From assembly GCF_003932495.1 (NCBI RefSeq), contig NZ_QZMT01000013.1:1-64000 (forward strand): DNA of 64,000 bases, read 5' to 3'. A program made the translations under genes and the position numbers. This document shows, piece by piece, positions 1-20,159 of the stretch. Every line of letters starts with the position of its first letter. Within the stretch, counting starts at the first letter, position 1. The stretch comes from Guyparkeria sp. SCN-R1 (GTDB taxonomy: Bacteria; Pseudomonadota; Gammaproteobacteria; Halothiobacillales; Halothiobacillaceae). The notes below the pieces were generated by a model that worked only from the letters and a program-made list of their open reading frames with translations, made no database searches and was not told where the DNA came from.

Positions 1-55
1 CCGCGAAGGCGGCCGCACCGTCGGCGCCGGCGTCGTTTCCAAGATCATCGAGTAA
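1..55 (+). CDS. tuf: Elongation factor Tu, 3' end only
   Basis: The window opens inside an EF-Tu gene. The last 17 codons and the TAA stop are present, ending in VVSKIIE. All 55 bases are identical to the end of the complete tuf gene (16560-16614), and the sequences diverge directly after the stop. This is therefore the second tuf copy, in the usual position upstream of tRNA-Trp and secE. EF-Tu delivers aminoacyl-tRNA to the ribosome. Nothing can be said about the rest of this copy. Confidence 0.97.
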   Translation, partial: REGGRTVGAGVVSKIIE

Positions 56-66
56 CCCGCAACGGG

Positions 67-95
67 TTGCGTCAAGGCGCGGAGTCGGATAGACT
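67..95 (+). promoter_or_regulatory. Sigma-70 promoter for tRNA-Trp / secE-nusG
   Basis: The -35 is TTGCGT (67-72), the spacer is exactly 17 bases and the -10 is TAGACT (90-95). TCGCGCTC follows directly, a GC-rich discriminator typical of stringently controlled promoters. A small inverted repeat (AACCCG/CGGGTT, 54-68) after the tuf stop overlaps the -35. A nearly identical promoter precedes rplM at 58998-59026. Confidence 0.75.
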
Positions 96-128
96 TCGCG
101 CTCTTTTTTCGCGGTAGGCGAAAACACT

Positions 129-204
129 AGGGCAGTAGCTCAACTGGCAGAGCAACGGTCTCCAAAACCGTAGGTTGGGGGTTCGAGTCCCTCCTGCCCT
201 GCCA
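129..204 (+). tRNA. tRNA-Trp (anticodon CCA)
   Basis: A 76-base cloverleaf. The acceptor AGGGCAG pairs with CTGCCCT, the anticodon loop is CTCCAAA with anticodon CCA, the T arm carries GTTCGAGTC, and 3' CCA is encoded. The tuf-tRNA(Trp)-secE order is common in gammaproteobacteria. It is probably cotranscribed from the promoter at 67-95. Confidence 0.97.
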
Positions 205-279
205 CTTCCGTGCAGGGGGTGCCCGCCGGGTCCGGTTCGCCGGCCGGCGGGTGCTGTCTTTGAAGCGTGAGTTCCTAAC

Positions 280-651
280 ATGTCGGAAAAGTCCGTACAG
301 CCCACGTCGTCTGGCCTGGATTCAGCCAAGATCGCGATCGCGATCCTGCTGATCATCGCCGGCATCGTGGGTTATTACCTGCTTGATGACCAGCCGTTGT
401 TCCTGCGCATCCTGGCTGTTGTGGCAGGCGCGGGGCTCGCGATCGCCGTGGCGTACACCACGGCTGTCGGGCGGTCGATCTGGCAGTTCACCTTCGACTC
501 GCGTCTCGAGGTCAAGAAGATGGTCTGGCCGACGCGTCAGGAAGCGACGCAGACGACCCTCGTGGTCATCCTGCTCGTCATCCTGATCGGCCTGTTCCTC
601 TGGGGCGTCGACTCGCTGCTGGGTTGGATCGTTCGCAGCATTACCGGTTAG
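280..651 (+). CDS. secE: Preprotein translocase subunit SecE
   Basis: SecE is the clamp-like subunit of the SecYEG channel in the inner membrane. The 123 residues give three membrane segments (about 17-37, 43-63 and 92-118), the long gammaproteobacterial form rather than the single-span form. The conserved cytoplasmic stretch before the last span includes [12 protein letters not shown]. It is followed 10 bases later by nusG, so the two are certainly cotranscribed. Its partner secY is at 25796-27130. Confidence 0.97.
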   Translation: MSEKSVQPTSSGLDSAKIAIAILLIIAGIVGYYLLDDQPLFLRILAVVAGAGLAIAVAYTTAVGRSIWQFTFDSRLEVKKMVWPTRQEATQTTLVVILLVILIGLFLWGVDSLLGWIVRSITG

Positions 652-661
652 GAGGCTTTAC

Positions 662-1195
662 ATGGCGATGCGCTGGTACGTCGTCCAGGCGTTCTCACAG
701 TACGAAAACAGCGTCAAGAAGGCGCTTGCCGAGCGCATCGAGCGCGCCGGTCTGGAGCATCTGTTCGGCGAGATCCTGGTTCCCTCCGAGGAAGTGGTCG
801 AGATGCGCGACGGCGTCAAGCGTCGTTCCGAGCGCAAGTTCTTCCCGGGTTACGTGCTGGTCCAGGTCGACATGACGGACGAGGCGTGGCACCTGATCAA
901 GTCGGTGCCGCGGGTGCTGGGCTTCATCGGTAATTCCGGTGGTAAGCCGACGCCGATCACCGAGCGCGAGGCCGAGCAGATCCTCAACCGGGTCAAGGAC
1001 TCGACCGAAAAGCCGAAGCCGAAGACGCTGTTCGACGTAGGCGAGATGGTGCGTGTCTGCGACGGCCCGTTCAACGACTTCACCGGCACGGTCGAGGAAG
1101 TCAATTACGAAAAGAGCCGCCTGCGCGTTGCGGTCAGCATTTTCGGACGTTCCACTCCGGTGGAACTGAATTTCGACCAGGTCGAGAAGACCTGA
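662..1195 (+). CDS. nusG: Transcription termination/antitermination factor NusG
   Basis: A 177-residue protein with an N-terminal NGN domain starting [13 protein letters not shown], which binds the RNA polymerase clamp helices, and a C-terminal KOW domain (about 125-177) with [13 protein letters not shown], which contacts Rho or ribosomal protein S10. NusG raises elongation rate, assists Rho termination and couples transcription to translation. A good Shine-Dalgarno (AGGAGG, 651-656) precedes the ATG. It sits between secE and rplK in the classical order. Confidence 0.98.
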   Translation: MAMRWYVVQAFSQYENSVKKALAERIERAGLEHLFGEILVPSEEVVEMRDGVKRRSERKFFPGYVLVQVDMTDEAWHLIKSVPRVLGFIGNSGGKPTPITEREAEQILNRVKDSTEKPKPKTLFDVGEMVRVCDGPFNDFTGTVEEVNYEKSRLRVAVSIFGRSTPVELNFDQVEKT

Positions 1196-1208
1196 TTAGT
1201 CGACAAAC

Positions 1209-1242
1209 GGGGAGCCTGGCCCTGCGCCGGGCGCTACTACCC
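1209..1242 (+). promoter_or_regulatory. Putative L1-binding autoregulatory leader of rplK-rplA
   Basis: The leader folds into a two-part hairpin. GGG (1210-1212) pairs with CCC (1240-1242). Across an asymmetric internal loop containing CTACTA, GCCTGGC (1214-1220) pairs with GCCGGGC (1226-1232) with one G.U. This matches the known shape of the L1 site on L11-operon mRNA, by which free L1 represses translation of rplK and rplA. The pairing is visible; the function is inferred. Confidence 0.65.
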
Positions 1243-1257
1243 ACTTGAGAGGTCATC

Positions 1258-1689
1258 ATGGCTAAGAAAGTCTCCGCTTACATCAAGCTTCAGGTGCCTG
1301 CCGGTCAGGCCAACCCGTCGCCCCCCATCGGTCCTGCGCTGGGTCAGCACGGCGTCAACATCATGGGCTTCTGCAAGGAGTTCAACGCCGCGTCGGGCAA
1401 CATCGAGCCGGGTCTTCCCGTTCCGGTGGTGATCACTGTCTATCAGGACAAGTCGTTCACCTTCATCATGAAGACCCCGCCGGCGGCGATCCTTCTCAAG
1501 AAGGCCGTTGGCATCAAGAGCGGTTCCGCCGAGCCGAACAAGACCAAGGTCGGCACGGTTACCCGTGATCAGCTCGAAGAAATTGCCAAGACCAAAGAGC
1601 CGGACCTGACGGCCAAGGATCTCGACGCCCGTGTGCGCACCATTGCCGGTAGCGCCCGCAGCATGGGCCTGAACGTGGAGGGTGTGTGA
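1258..1689 (+). CDS. rplK: 50S ribosomal protein L11
   Basis: A 143-residue protein opening [20 protein letters not shown]. The N-terminal thiopeptide-binding domain and C-terminal 23S-binding domain (about 75-143) are intact. L11 forms the GTPase-associated region with 23S helices 43/44 and the L10-L12 stalk, and is needed for RelA activation. A GAGAGG Shine-Dalgarno precedes the start. rplA follows with only one base between the stop and its ATG. Confidence 0.98.
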   Translation: MAKKVSAYIKLQVPAGQANPSPPIGPALGQHGVNIMGFCKEFNAASGNIEPGLPVPVVITVYQDKSFTFIMKTPPAAILLKKAVGIKSGSAEPNKTKVGTVTRDQLEEIAKTKEPDLTAKDLDARVRTIAGSARSMGLNVEGV

Positions 1690-1690
1690 G

Positions 1691-2386
1691 ATGGCCAAGT
1701 TGAGCAAGCGTCAGAAGCAGATCGCCGAGAAGATCGATCGTAACCGCCAGTACGGTGCCGAAGAAGCCTTCGCCCTGCTGAAGGAAGTCTCCACGGTCAA
1801 GTTCAACGAGTCCGTTGATGTCTCCGTCAACCTGGGCGTTGATCCGCGCCGTTCGGACCAGATGGTTCGTGGGTCCACCGTCCTGCCGCGTGGCACCGGC
1901 CAAGACGTGCGTGTCGCCGTATTCGCCCAGGGCGCGAACGCCGAGGCCGCTACGGAAGCCGGTGCCGACATCGTCGGCATGGACGACCTGGCCGCCGAGA
2001 TCAAGCAGGGCCGTATGGACTTCGACGTCGTCATCGCCTCTCCGGACGCGATGCGAGTGGTTGGTCAGCTGGGCCAGATCCTGGGTCCGCGTGGCCTGAT
2101 GCCGAACCCGAAGGTAGGCACGGTTTCCACCGACGTGGCCACCGCGGTCAAGAATGCCAAGGCCGGTCAGGTGCGCTACCGCACCGACAAGAACGGCATC
2201 ATCCACTGCACCATCGGCAAGGTGGATTTCGAGCCGGCGGCGCTGATCGAGAACCTCAATGCCTTGGTCGGTGACCTGAACAAGGCCAAGCCGTCCGCGG
2301 CCAAGGGCGTATACATGAAGCGTGTATCCGTCTCCACCACGATGGGCCCGGGCCTGGTGGTGGATCAGGGTTCGCTCGCGGAATAA
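1691..2386 (+). CDS. rplA: 50S ribosomal protein L1
   Basis: A 231-residue protein beginning [16 protein letters not shown]1 builds the mobile L1 stalk that handles deacylated tRNA at the E site and represses its own operon by binding the leader ahead of rplK. The signature around [14 protein letters not shown] (about 127-140) is intact. The ATG at 1691 was chosen over an in-frame upstream codon because it matches the family N-terminus and sits directly after the rplK stop. Confidence 0.98.
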   Translation: MAKLSKRQKQIAEKIDRNRQYGAEEAFALLKEVSTVKFNESVDVSVNLGVDPRRSDQMVRGSTVLPRGTGQDVRVAVFAQGANAEAATEAGADIVGMDDLAAEIKQGRMDFDVVIASPDAMRVVGQLGQILGPRGLMPNPKVGTVSTDVATAVKNAKAGQVRYRTDKNGIIHCTIGKVDFEPAALIENLNALVGDLNKAKPSAAKGVYMKRVSVSTTMGPGLVVDQGSLAE

Positions 2387-2408
2387 CCGCAGCGCAACCC
2401 ACTGAATA

Positions 2409-2438
2409 ACCGGCCTCGACCGTCGTGTCGAGGCCGGT
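2409..2438 (+). terminator. Perfect 12 bp hairpin after rplA (partial terminator or processing site)
   Basis: ACCGGCCTCGAC (2409-2420) and GTCGAGGCCGGT (2427-2438) are exact complements around a 6-base loop. Only a weak T-rich stretch (CACGTTCTTT) follows. It may separate L11-L1 from L10-L12 transcription only partly, as in E. coli, or serve as an RNase site. Confidence 0.5.
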
Positions 2439-2480
2439 CACGTTCTTTGGACTGCCGGTATTGATACCGGTGGCGTCAAA

Positions 2481-2540
2481 GACCGCAGGCGCGGGCGAGC
2501 GTGCTCTCCCGCTTAATCAAGAAAGCCTGCGCAGACGGTC
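2481..2540 (+). promoter_or_regulatory. L10(L12) autoregulatory leader of rplJ-rplL
   Basis: GAC-CGCAGGC (2481-2490) pairs with GCCTGCG (2525-2531) and, beyond a bulge CAGACG, with GTC (2538-2540). An inner stem GCGGG/CCCGC spans 2491-2512. A CAGA-containing bulge next to a GC stem is the kink-turn-like feature recognised by the L10-L12 complex in the E. coli leader. Another hairpin (2455-2470, CCGGTA/TACCGG) precedes it. The leader is about 110 bases upstream of rplJ, as in enterics. Repression by L10-L12 is inferred from this likeness. Confidence 0.7.
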
Positions 2541-2652
2541 AGAGTCCCGATGATTTCATGTCTGGGTGGCCGTTGAGAAGGGCGATTCGTGCACCGCATG
2601 AATCGGTTTCAAACGAAAAGGGCTTGTCCCTTTGCAACCGTAGGTAAGAGAC

Positions 2653-3180
2653 GTGGCATTAACCTTCGATCGCAAGAAGTTGGTTGTCGCAGAAGTCGCC
2701 GAGGTTGCATCCAAGGCCTACTCGGCGGTTGGCGTCGAGTATCGAGGCTTGACGGTCTCGCAGGTCACCGAGCTTCGCGTCAAGGCGCGTGAGCAGGGTG
2801 TTTACCTGCGTGTCGTCAAGAACACCCTGGCCAAGCGCGCCCTGGAAGGCACCGAGTACGAATGCATGAGCGATGCCCTGCGTGGCCCGCTCATCCTCGC
2901 GTTCTCGATGGACGACCTGGGCTCCGCGGCGCGTCTGATGAAGGACGCGACCAAGGAGATGTCGCAGCTTGAAGTCCAGTTCGTGTCCTTGGGTGGCGAA
3001 CTCCTCCCGGCTTCCGCTCTTGAACGCGTTGCCAGCCTGCCGACCCGTGAGGAAGCGCTTGCGCAACTCATGGCGACCATGCAGGCGCCGGTCACCAAGC
3101 TGGCCCGTACCTTCAACGAGGTTCCGGGCAAGCTGGTGCGTACCGTGGCAGCGATTCGCGACCAGAAAGAAGCGGCTTAA
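2653..3180 (+). CDS. rplJ: 50S ribosomal protein L10
   Basis: A 175-residue protein, about ten longer than E. coli L10. The start is GTG (2653), giving MALTFDRKKLVVAEV. L10 anchors L12 dimers to 23S rRNA at the base of the stalk. The N-terminal rRNA-binding domain includes VKNTLAKRALEGT. The C-terminal helix (about 135-175) binds L12. The upstream leader suggests translational autorepression by L10-L12. Confidence 0.97.
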   Translation: MALTFDRKKLVVAEVAEVASKAYSAVGVEYRGLTVSQVTELRVKAREQGVYLRVVKNTLAKRALEGTEYECMSDALRGPLILAFSMDDLGSAARLMKDATKEMSQLEVQFVSLGGELLPASALERVASLPTREEALAQLMATMQAPVTKLARTFNEVPGKLVRTVAAIRDQKEAA

Positions 3181-3210
3181 CCTTTTTCATCACTTTTCAG
3201 GTACTCAATC

Positions 3211-3591
3211 ATGGCAGTTACAAAAGACGATATCCTCGAAGCGATCTCCAACATGTCCGTCATGGAGGTCGTTGAACTGATCTCCGACATGGAAGAGAAG
3301 TTCGGCGTAAGCGCGGCAGCCGCCGTTGCCGCCGCTCCGGCAGCCGGTGGTGGCGAAGGCGCCGCTGCTGCAGAAGAGCAGACCGAATTCGACGTGGTCA
3401 TGACCTCGTTCGGCTCCAACAAGGTTTCCGTCATCAAGGCGACCCGCGAGCTGACCGGTCTGGGCCTCAAGGAAGCCAAGGAACTGGTCGAAGGTGCTCC
3501 GAGCACCATCAAGGAAGGCGTCGAGAAGGCAGAGGCCGACACCATGAAGGCCAAGCTCGAAGAGGCAGGCGCTTCCGTCGAGCTCAAGTAA
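3211..3591 (+). CDS. rplL: 50S ribosomal protein L7/L12
   Basis: A 126-residue stalk protein that recruits EF-Tu, EF-G, IF2 and RF3. It has an N-terminal dimerisation domain ([20 protein letters not shown]), an Ala/Gly-rich hinge (about 34-52), and a C-terminal domain with [15 protein letters not shown]. It lies 30 bases after rplJ. A structured spacer of 237 bases separates it from rpoB. Confidence 0.98.
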   Translation: MAVTKDDILEAISNMSVMEVVELISDMEEKFGVSAAAAVAAAPAAGGGEGAAAAEEQTEFDVVMTSFGSNKVSVIKATRELTGLGLKEAKELVEGAPSTIKEGVEKAEADTMKAKLEEAGASVELK

Positions 3592-3676
3592 ACGAGTGCA
3601 AGGGTCGCTTAACCACAGCACCCAGGTACAGGCTGGTGGCCTTCGGGTTGCCGGCCTTTACGCGCTTGTTGGGCGT

Positions 3677-3740
3677 CCTTTCGCGATCGGATTATCGGTC
3701 TGATCGCGAAAGGTTGCCCGGGGCGGCTGGCTGCCGCCCC
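3677..3740 (+). promoter_or_regulatory. Tandem hairpins in the rplL-rpoB spacer (attenuator or RNase III site)
   Basis: Hairpin 1 pairs CCTTTCGCGATC (3677-3688) with GATCGCGAAAGG (3702-3713), 12 perfect base pairs. Hairpin 2 pairs GGGGCGGC (3720-3727) with GCCGCCCC (3733-3740). Neither is followed by a T run. In E. coli the same spacer holds a partial terminator and an RNase III site that lower rpoBC output relative to rplJL, and a like role is inferred. Confidence 0.6.
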
Positions 3741-3828
3741 ACACAGGGGGATTGGATCCCCGCGCGCCACGGCGTGCATCGCCAGTTCGCTGGCGATCAC
3801 ACTCAGATTGTCCCGACGAGGAAAGTAG

Positions 3829-7995
<4,167 letters not shown>

Positions 7996-8072
7996 TTTCC
8001 GGGGCATGGGCCAACCGGGCGGGTGCCCGGGTCCATGGTGCCGTGTGACAGAACACGTTAGGCAGGTAGTCA

Positions 8073-12287
<4,215 letters not shown>

Positions 12288-12294
12288 GCTTGCG

Positions 12295-12323
12295 TTGACA
12301 GCAACGCGGCAACTGCATAGAAT
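12295..12323 (+). promoter_or_regulatory. Near-consensus promoter of the str operon (rpsL-rpsG-fusA-tuf-rpsJ)
   Basis: TTGACA (12295-12300), a spacer of exactly 17 bases, then TAGAAT (12318-12323). This is the closest match to the sigma-70 consensus in the window. The start codon lies 65 bases downstream. A short inverted repeat GCGTTG/CAACGC (12292-12307) overlaps the -35. Confidence 0.85.
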
Positions 12324-12387
12324 CACTGCCCTTTACGGCGGGCAACTGTGCCCGTCGTGCTAGTTTTTGGTCGGAGAATACGGATAC

Positions 12388-12762
12388 ATGGCTACTATCA
12401 ATCAGCTAGTGCGCAAGCCGCGCAAGCGCATGGTCGAAAAGACCAGCGTGCCCGCGCTGGAGCGCTGCCCCCAGCGTCGCGGCGTTTGCACGCGCGTTTA
12501 CACCACCACCCCGAAGAAGCCGAACTCGGCCCTGCGTAAGGTTGCCCGTGTGCGCCTGACCTCAGGATACGAGGTCACCGGTTACATCGGTGGTGAAGGT
12601 CACAACCTGCAGGAGCACTCGGTCGTGCTGATCCGCGGCGGTCGTGTAAAGGATCTCCCGGGTGTGCGCTATCACGTCGTCCGCGGCAGCCTCGATACCC
12701 AGGGTGTCGAGAAGCGCCGTCAGGGTCGTTCCAAGTACGGCGCCAAGCGTCCGAAGAGCTAA
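12388..12762 (+). CDS. rpsL: 30S ribosomal protein S12
   Basis: A 124-residue decoding-centre protein starting [19 protein letters not shown]. The streptomycin loops carry the sensitive sequence ([14 protein letters not shown] and [13 protein letters not shown]), so no resistance substitution is visible. The ATG at 12388 fits the family and follows GGAG about 13 bases upstream. It is the first gene of the str operon; rpsG begins 18 bases after it. Confidence 0.98.
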   Translation: MATINQLVRKPRKRMVEKTSVPALERCPQRRGVCTRVYTTTPKKPNSALRKVARVRLTSGYEVTGYIGGEGHNLQEHSVVLIRGGRVKDLPGVRYHVVRGSLDTQGVEKRRQGRSKYGAKRPKS

Positions 12763-13251
<489 letters not shown>

Positions 13252-13280
13252 CCCGACGCTTTATTTAAGAGGTACTTTTC

Positions 13281-15377
<2,097 letters not shown>

Positions 15378-15423
15378 TAACGCCGCGATCTCCTGAATTT
15401 GTTTCCAGTTGAGGATGTAAGAC

Positions 15424-16614
<1,191 letters not shown>

Positions 16615-16620
16615 TTAAGT

Positions 16621-16932
16621 ATGTCAGGACAAACGATTCGCATCCGGCTGAAGAGCTTCGATCACCGTCTGATCGACCGTTCGACCGCGGAGATCGTCGA
16701 GACCGCGCGCCGTAGTGGCGCGCGGATCAAGGGCCCGATCCCGCTGCCGACCCGCAAGGAGCGGTACACCGTGCTGACTTCGCCGCACGTCAACAAGGAC
16801 GCGCGCGACCAGTACGAGATCCGCACCCATAAGCGCGTACTCGACATCGTCGACCCGACCGACAAGACGGTCGACCTGTTGATGCAGCTTGACCTGGCCG
16901 CCGGCGTGGATGTCCAGATTCGTCTGAACTGA
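16621..16932 (+). CDS. rpsJ: 30S ribosomal protein S10 (NusE)
   Basis: A 103-residue protein of the 30S head, also the NusG and NusB partner in antitermination. It starts [20 protein letters not shown] and contains [15 protein letters not shown]. No clear Shine-Dalgarno lies in the six-base gap after tuf, so translation may depend on coupling to tuf. A strong terminator follows, making rpsJ the last gene of the str unit rather than the first of an S10 operon. Confidence 0.97.
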   Translation: MSGQTIRIRLKSFDHRLIDRSTAEIVETARRSGARIKGPIPLPTRKERYTVLTSPHVNKDARDQYEIRTHKRVLDIVDPTDKTVDLLMQLDLAAGVDVQIRLN

Positions 16933-16951
16933 TCCGCCCGCAAGCCAACTG

Positions 16952-16990
16952 AAACGCGCCGGCCAAAAGCCTTTTGGCCCGGCGCGTTTT
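16952..16990 (+). terminator. Rho-independent terminator after rpsJ
   Basis: AAACGCGCCGGCCAAAA (16952-16968) pairs with TTTTGGCCCGGCGCGTTT (16972-16989), interrupted by one extra C, around a three-base loop. TTTTC follows. It closes the str operon. The arm TTTTGG also serves as the -35 of the next promoter. Confidence 0.75.
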
Positions 16991-17000
16991 CTGTTATAGT
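16972..17000 (+). promoter_or_regulatory. Promoter for the rplC...secY operon
   Basis: A good -10, TATAGT (16995-17000), lies 17 bases from a weak -35 TTTTGG (16972-16977) and is followed by GCCGCGCTCTT, the discriminator shared with other translation promoters in this window. The start would fall near 17007, about 100 bases upstream of rplC. Confidence 0.6.
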
Positions 17001-17015
17001 GCCGCGCTCTTGTTC

Positions 17016-17054
17016 AGCCCGATGCGTGCTCAAACCGCGTCGGGCTGGTTTTTT
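17016..17054 (+). terminator. Terminator-like hairpin in the rplC leader (possible attenuator)
   Basis: AGCCCGATGCG (17016-17026) pairs with CGCGTCGGGCT (17036-17046) with one G.U, and GGTTTTTT follows. It lies inside the predicted leader of rplC, so it would attenuate transcripts from the promoter at 16972-17000 or back up the first terminator. Control by L4, as in the S10 leader of E. coli, is speculative. Confidence 0.6.
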
Positions 17055-17107
17055 CCGGCGATCCGGTCAATCGAAATCGGCGTCGAAGTGCATAAGAGGA
17101 AATAACA

Positions 17108-17752
17108 ATGGCTTTAGGTGTTGTCGGTCGTAAGGTCGGCATGACCCGAGTGTTTGACGAGTCCGGCGCTTCCACGCCGGTGACCGTCATCGAGGTCGAG
17201 CCGAACCGCGTGACTCAGAAGAAAGTTGATGATGTCGACGGGTACACCGCCCTGCAGGTAACCGTAGGCGAGCGTCGCCCGAATCGGGTGACCAAGCCGA
17301 TGGCCGGTCACTTCGCCAAGGCGTCGGTCGCTGCCGGTCGTACCGTGCGCGAGTTCCGCGTTGATGCCGACGTGCTCGGTAACTACGAGGCGGGTAACGA
17401 GATCACGGTCGAGATCTTCAACGACGTGCCGTCCGTTGATGTCACTGGCACCAGTAAGGGTAAGGGCTTCGCCGGCACGGTGAAGCGTCACAACTTCCGT
17501 ACCCAGGACGCCACTCACGGTAACTCCCTGTCCCACCGTGTGCCGGGTTCCATCGGCCAGAACCAGACCCCGGGTCGCGTGTTCAAGGGCAAGAAGATGG
17601 CCGGCCACATGGGTGACGAGCGCGTCTCCGCGATGAACCTCAAGGTGGTTCGCGTTGACGTCGAGAACGGTCTGCTGCTGGTGAAGGGTGCCGTTCCGGG
17701 CGCCACCGGTGGCGACGTGCTCGTTCGTCCGTCGGTCAAGATCAAAGCGTGA
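17108..17752 (+). CDS. rplC: 50S ribosomal protein L3
   Basis: A 214-residue early assembly protein near the peptidyl transferase centre. It starts [18 protein letters not shown]. The extension [20 protein letters not shown] contains the Gln that is methylated in E. coli (PrmB site). AAGAGGAAAT precedes the ATG. First gene of its operon. Confidence 0.98.
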   Translation: MALGVVGRKVGMTRVFDESGASTPVTVIEVEPNRVTQKKVDDVDGYTALQVTVGERRPNRVTKPMAGHFAKASVAAGRTVREFRVDADVLGNYEAGNEITVEIFNDVPSVDVTGTSKGKGFAGTVKRHNFRTQDATHGNSLSHRVPGSIGQNQTPGRVFKGKKMAGHMGDERVSAMNLKVVRVDVENGLLLVKGAVPGATGGDVLVRPSVKIKA

Positions 17753-17763
17753 GGTCGTCAGGT

Positions 17764-18372
17764 ATGGATATCCAAGTCAAGAACGGTTCCGCGCTGAATG
17801 TCTCCGAGCAGGTCTTCGGCCGGGAATACAACGAAGCGCTGGTCCACCAGGCCGTGGTCGCATACCTGGCCGGTGGTCGCGCCGGAACGAAGCGTCAGCT
17901 GAGCCGCGCCGAAGTCTCCGGTGGCAACACCAAGCCGTGGCGTCAAAAGGGCACGGGCCGCGCCCGTGCCGGCACCACCCGTGGGCCGATCTGGCGCACC
18001 GGTGGTGTCACCTTTGCCGCCCGTCCGCGTGATTTCTCGCAGAAGATGAATCGCAAGGCGTACCGCGCCGCGATGCGTTCGATCTTCTCCGAGCTGCTGC
18101 GCCAGGACCGCCTGGTCGTGGTCGAGTCGCTCACCGTCGATGCGCCCAAGACCAAGCAGGTCATCAAGGCCCTCAACGACCTCGGCGTCGAGAAAGGCAA
18201 GCGCCTGATCGTCACCGAGGCAATGGACGAGGCATTGCTGCTGGGGTCGCGCAACGTGATCGAGCTGGGTTACCGCACGGCCGGCACGCTGGACCCGGTC
18301 AGCCTGGTGGACGCCGACAAGGTCGTCATCACCCAGGGCGCGCTGAAGATGGTTGAGGAGTGGCTGTCATGA
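17764..18372 (+). CDS. rplD: 50S ribosomal protein L4
   Basis: A 202-residue protein whose internal loop (about 45-95, including [19 protein letters not shown]) reaches the exit tunnel. In E. coli L4 also represses the S10 operon. The start ATG at 17764 ([16 protein letters not shown]) fits the family length; an upstream in-frame codon only adds five residues and lies closer to the rplC stop. It overlaps rplW by four bases (ATGA). Confidence 0.97.
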   Translation: MDIQVKNGSALNVSEQVFGREYNEALVHQAVVAYLAGGRAGTKRQLSRAEVSGGNTKPWRQKGTGRARAGTTRGPIWRTGGVTFAARPRDFSQKMNRKAYRAAMRSIFSELLRQDRLVVVESLTVDAPKTKQVIKALNDLGVEKGKRLIVTEAMDEALLLGSRNVIELGYRTAGTLDPVSLVDADKVVITQGALKMVEEWLS

Positions 18373-18662
18373 ATTCGGAAAAGCTTTACGACGTGCTGCG
18401 CGCCCCGGTGGTCACCGAGAAGACCGCCCGCGCCGGCGAGTTCAACCAGTACGTGTTCCAGGTGGCGACCTCCGCCTCCAAGTCGCAGATCAAGGCGGCG
18501 GTCGAGCAGGTGTTCGAGGTCAACGTCGAGGCCGTTCAGGTGGTCAACCAGCGTGGCAAGACCCGCCGGTTCCGTGGCATGCCGGGTCGGCGTGCCGACA
18601 CCAAGAAGGCCTACGTCACGCTCGCCGAAGGTCAGACCATCGATTTCGGCGCGGCCGGCTAA
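18369..18662 (+). CDS. rplW: 50S ribosomal protein L23
   Basis: A 97-residue tunnel-exit protein that docks SRP and trigger factor. It starts [19 protein letters not shown]. The ATG at 18369 overlaps the rplD TGA, giving coupled translation. The conserved [12 protein letters not shown] loop is present. Confidence 0.97.
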   Translation: MNSEKLYDVLRAPVVTEKTARAGEFNQYVFQVATSASKSQIKAAVEQVFEVNVEAVQVVNQRGKTRRFRGMPGRRADTKKAYVTLAEGQTIDFGAAG

Positions 18663-18681
18663 ACAGTAGGGGATTCAACTC

Positions 18682-19509
18682 ATGGCTTTGAAAGTTGCAA
18701 AACCGACTTCTCCGGGTCGCCGTGGCGTCGTCGAGGTAGACCGCTCCAAGCTCTATAAGGGCAAGGGCTACGCGCCGCTGCTCGAGAAGAAGCACGGCTC
18801 GGGCGGGCGTAACAACGCCGGTCGGATCACCACCCGTCACATCGGTGGTGGTCACAAGCAGCACTACCGCAAGATCGACTTCAAGCGCATCAAGGACGGC
18901 ATTCCCGCCCAGGTTGAGCGCATCGAGCACGATCCGAACCGCTCGGCGCACATCGCGCTGCTGAAGTACGCCGACGGTGAGCGTCGCTACATCATCGCGC
19001 CGCGTGGCGTCGAGGTGGGTCAGGCGATCGTTTCCGGCGTGGATGCCCCGATTCGTCCGGGCAACGCCCTGCCGCTGTACTCGATCCCGGTTGGTACCAC
19101 CATCCACGCGGTCGAGCTCAAGCCGGGCAAGGGCGCCCAACTGGCACGCAGTGCCGGCGGCGCCGTCCAGCTGGTTGCTCGGGACGGTTCCTACGCCACC
19201 ATCCGCCTGCGTTCCGGCGAGATGCGCAAGGTGCTCTCCGAGTGCCGTGCCACGGTGGGCGAGGTGTCCAACCAGGAGCACAGCCTTCGCCAGCTCGGCA
19301 AGGCCGGCGCCAAGCGCTGGCGCGGCGTCCGTCCGACTGTCCGTGGTGTCGTGATGAACCCGGTCGATCACCCCCACGGCGGTGGTGAAGGTCGGACCTC
19401 CGGCGGTCGTCATCCGGTTACGCCCTGGGGCGTGCCGACCAAGGGTTACAAGACACGTACGAACAAGCGTACTGACAAGTACATCATTCGTCGTCGTAAC
19501 AAGAAATAG
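18682..19509 (+). CDS. rplB: 50S ribosomal protein L2
   Basis: A 275-residue protein required for subunit association and peptidyl transferase activity. It starts [19 protein letters not shown]. The C-terminal [19 protein letters not shown] signature is present, with the conserved His. GTAGGGGA precedes the start. Confidence 0.98.
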   Translation: MALKVAKPTSPGRRGVVEVDRSKLYKGKGYAPLLEKKHGSGGRNNAGRITTRHIGGGHKQHYRKIDFKRIKDGIPAQVERIEHDPNRSAHIALLKYADGERRYIIAPRGVEVGQAIVSGVDAPIRPGNALPLYSIPVGTTIHAVELKPGKGAQLARSAGGAVQLVARDGSYATIRLRSGEMRKVLSECRATVGEVSNQEHSLRQLGKAGAKRWRGVRPTVRGVVMNPVDHPHGGGEGRTSGGRHPVTPWGVPTKGYKTRTNKRTDKYIIRRRNKK

Positions 19510-19529
19510 AGCAATAAGAGGGCTTTAAG

Positions 19530-19805
19530 GTGCCACGTTCACTCAAGAAAGGTCCCTTCGTGGACCACCACCTGATGAAAAAAGTGGAAGAGGCCGCGGC
19601 CGCTAACAGCCGCCGGCCCATAAAGACCTGGTCGCGCCGCTCGATGATCCTTCCCGACATGATCGGGTTGACCATCGCGGTGCACAACGGTCGTCAGCAC
19701 ATCCCGGTGCTGGTCAACGAGAACATGGTTGGCCAGAAACTCGGCGAGTACGCACCGACGCGTACTTACCGAGGCCATGCCGCCGACAAGAAAGCCAAGC
19801 GTTAA
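19530..19805 (+). CDS. rpsS: 30S ribosomal protein S19
   Basis: A 91-residue 30S head protein with a GTG start (19530), reading [20 protein letters not shown]. The signature [20 protein letters not shown] is intact. It is followed by an overlapping AAGGAGG Shine-Dalgarno for rplV. Confidence 0.98.
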   Translation: MPRSLKKGPFVDHHLMKKVEEAAAANSRRPIKTWSRRSMILPDMIGLTIAVHNGRQHIPVLVNENMVGQKLGEYAPTRTYRGHAADKKAKR

Positions 19806-19817
19806 GGAGGCTCCGTG

Positions 19818-20150
19818 ATGCAAGCAGTAGCACTACACCGGTTTGCCCGGATCTCCCCGCAAAAGGCTCGTCTGGTGGCCGACCAGGTGCGTGGCGTCAA
19901 CGTCGCCAACGCGCTGGAGTCCCTCCAGTTCTCGACCAAGAAGGGTGCCGCGATCATTCGCAAGGTGGTCGAGTCGGCCATCGCGAATGCCGAGAACAAC
20001 GAAGGTGCGGACGTCGATCGTCTTTGCATCTCCGAGATCATGGTTGACGAAGGCCCGACCCTGAAGCGGTTCCGTGCGGCGGCGAAAGGCCGCGGTGTGC
20101 GGATCCTCAAGCGGACCAGCCACATCAAAGTCGTCGTCAGCGAGCGCTAA
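19818..20150 (+). CDS. rplV: 50S ribosomal protein L22
   Basis: A 110-residue protein whose loop lines the exit tunnel and takes part in macrolide binding. The ATG at 19818 ([19 protein letters not shown]) was chosen over the adjacent GTG at 19815, because AAGGAGG (19804-19810) is then seven bases upstream and the length equals the E. coli protein. Confidence 0.97.
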   Translation: MQAVALHRFARISPQKARLVADQVRGVNVANALESLQFSTKKGAAIIRKVVESAIANAENNEGADVDRLCISEIMVDEGPTLKRFRAAAKGRGVRILKRTSHIKVVVSER

Positions 20151-20159
20151 GGAGCAGTC

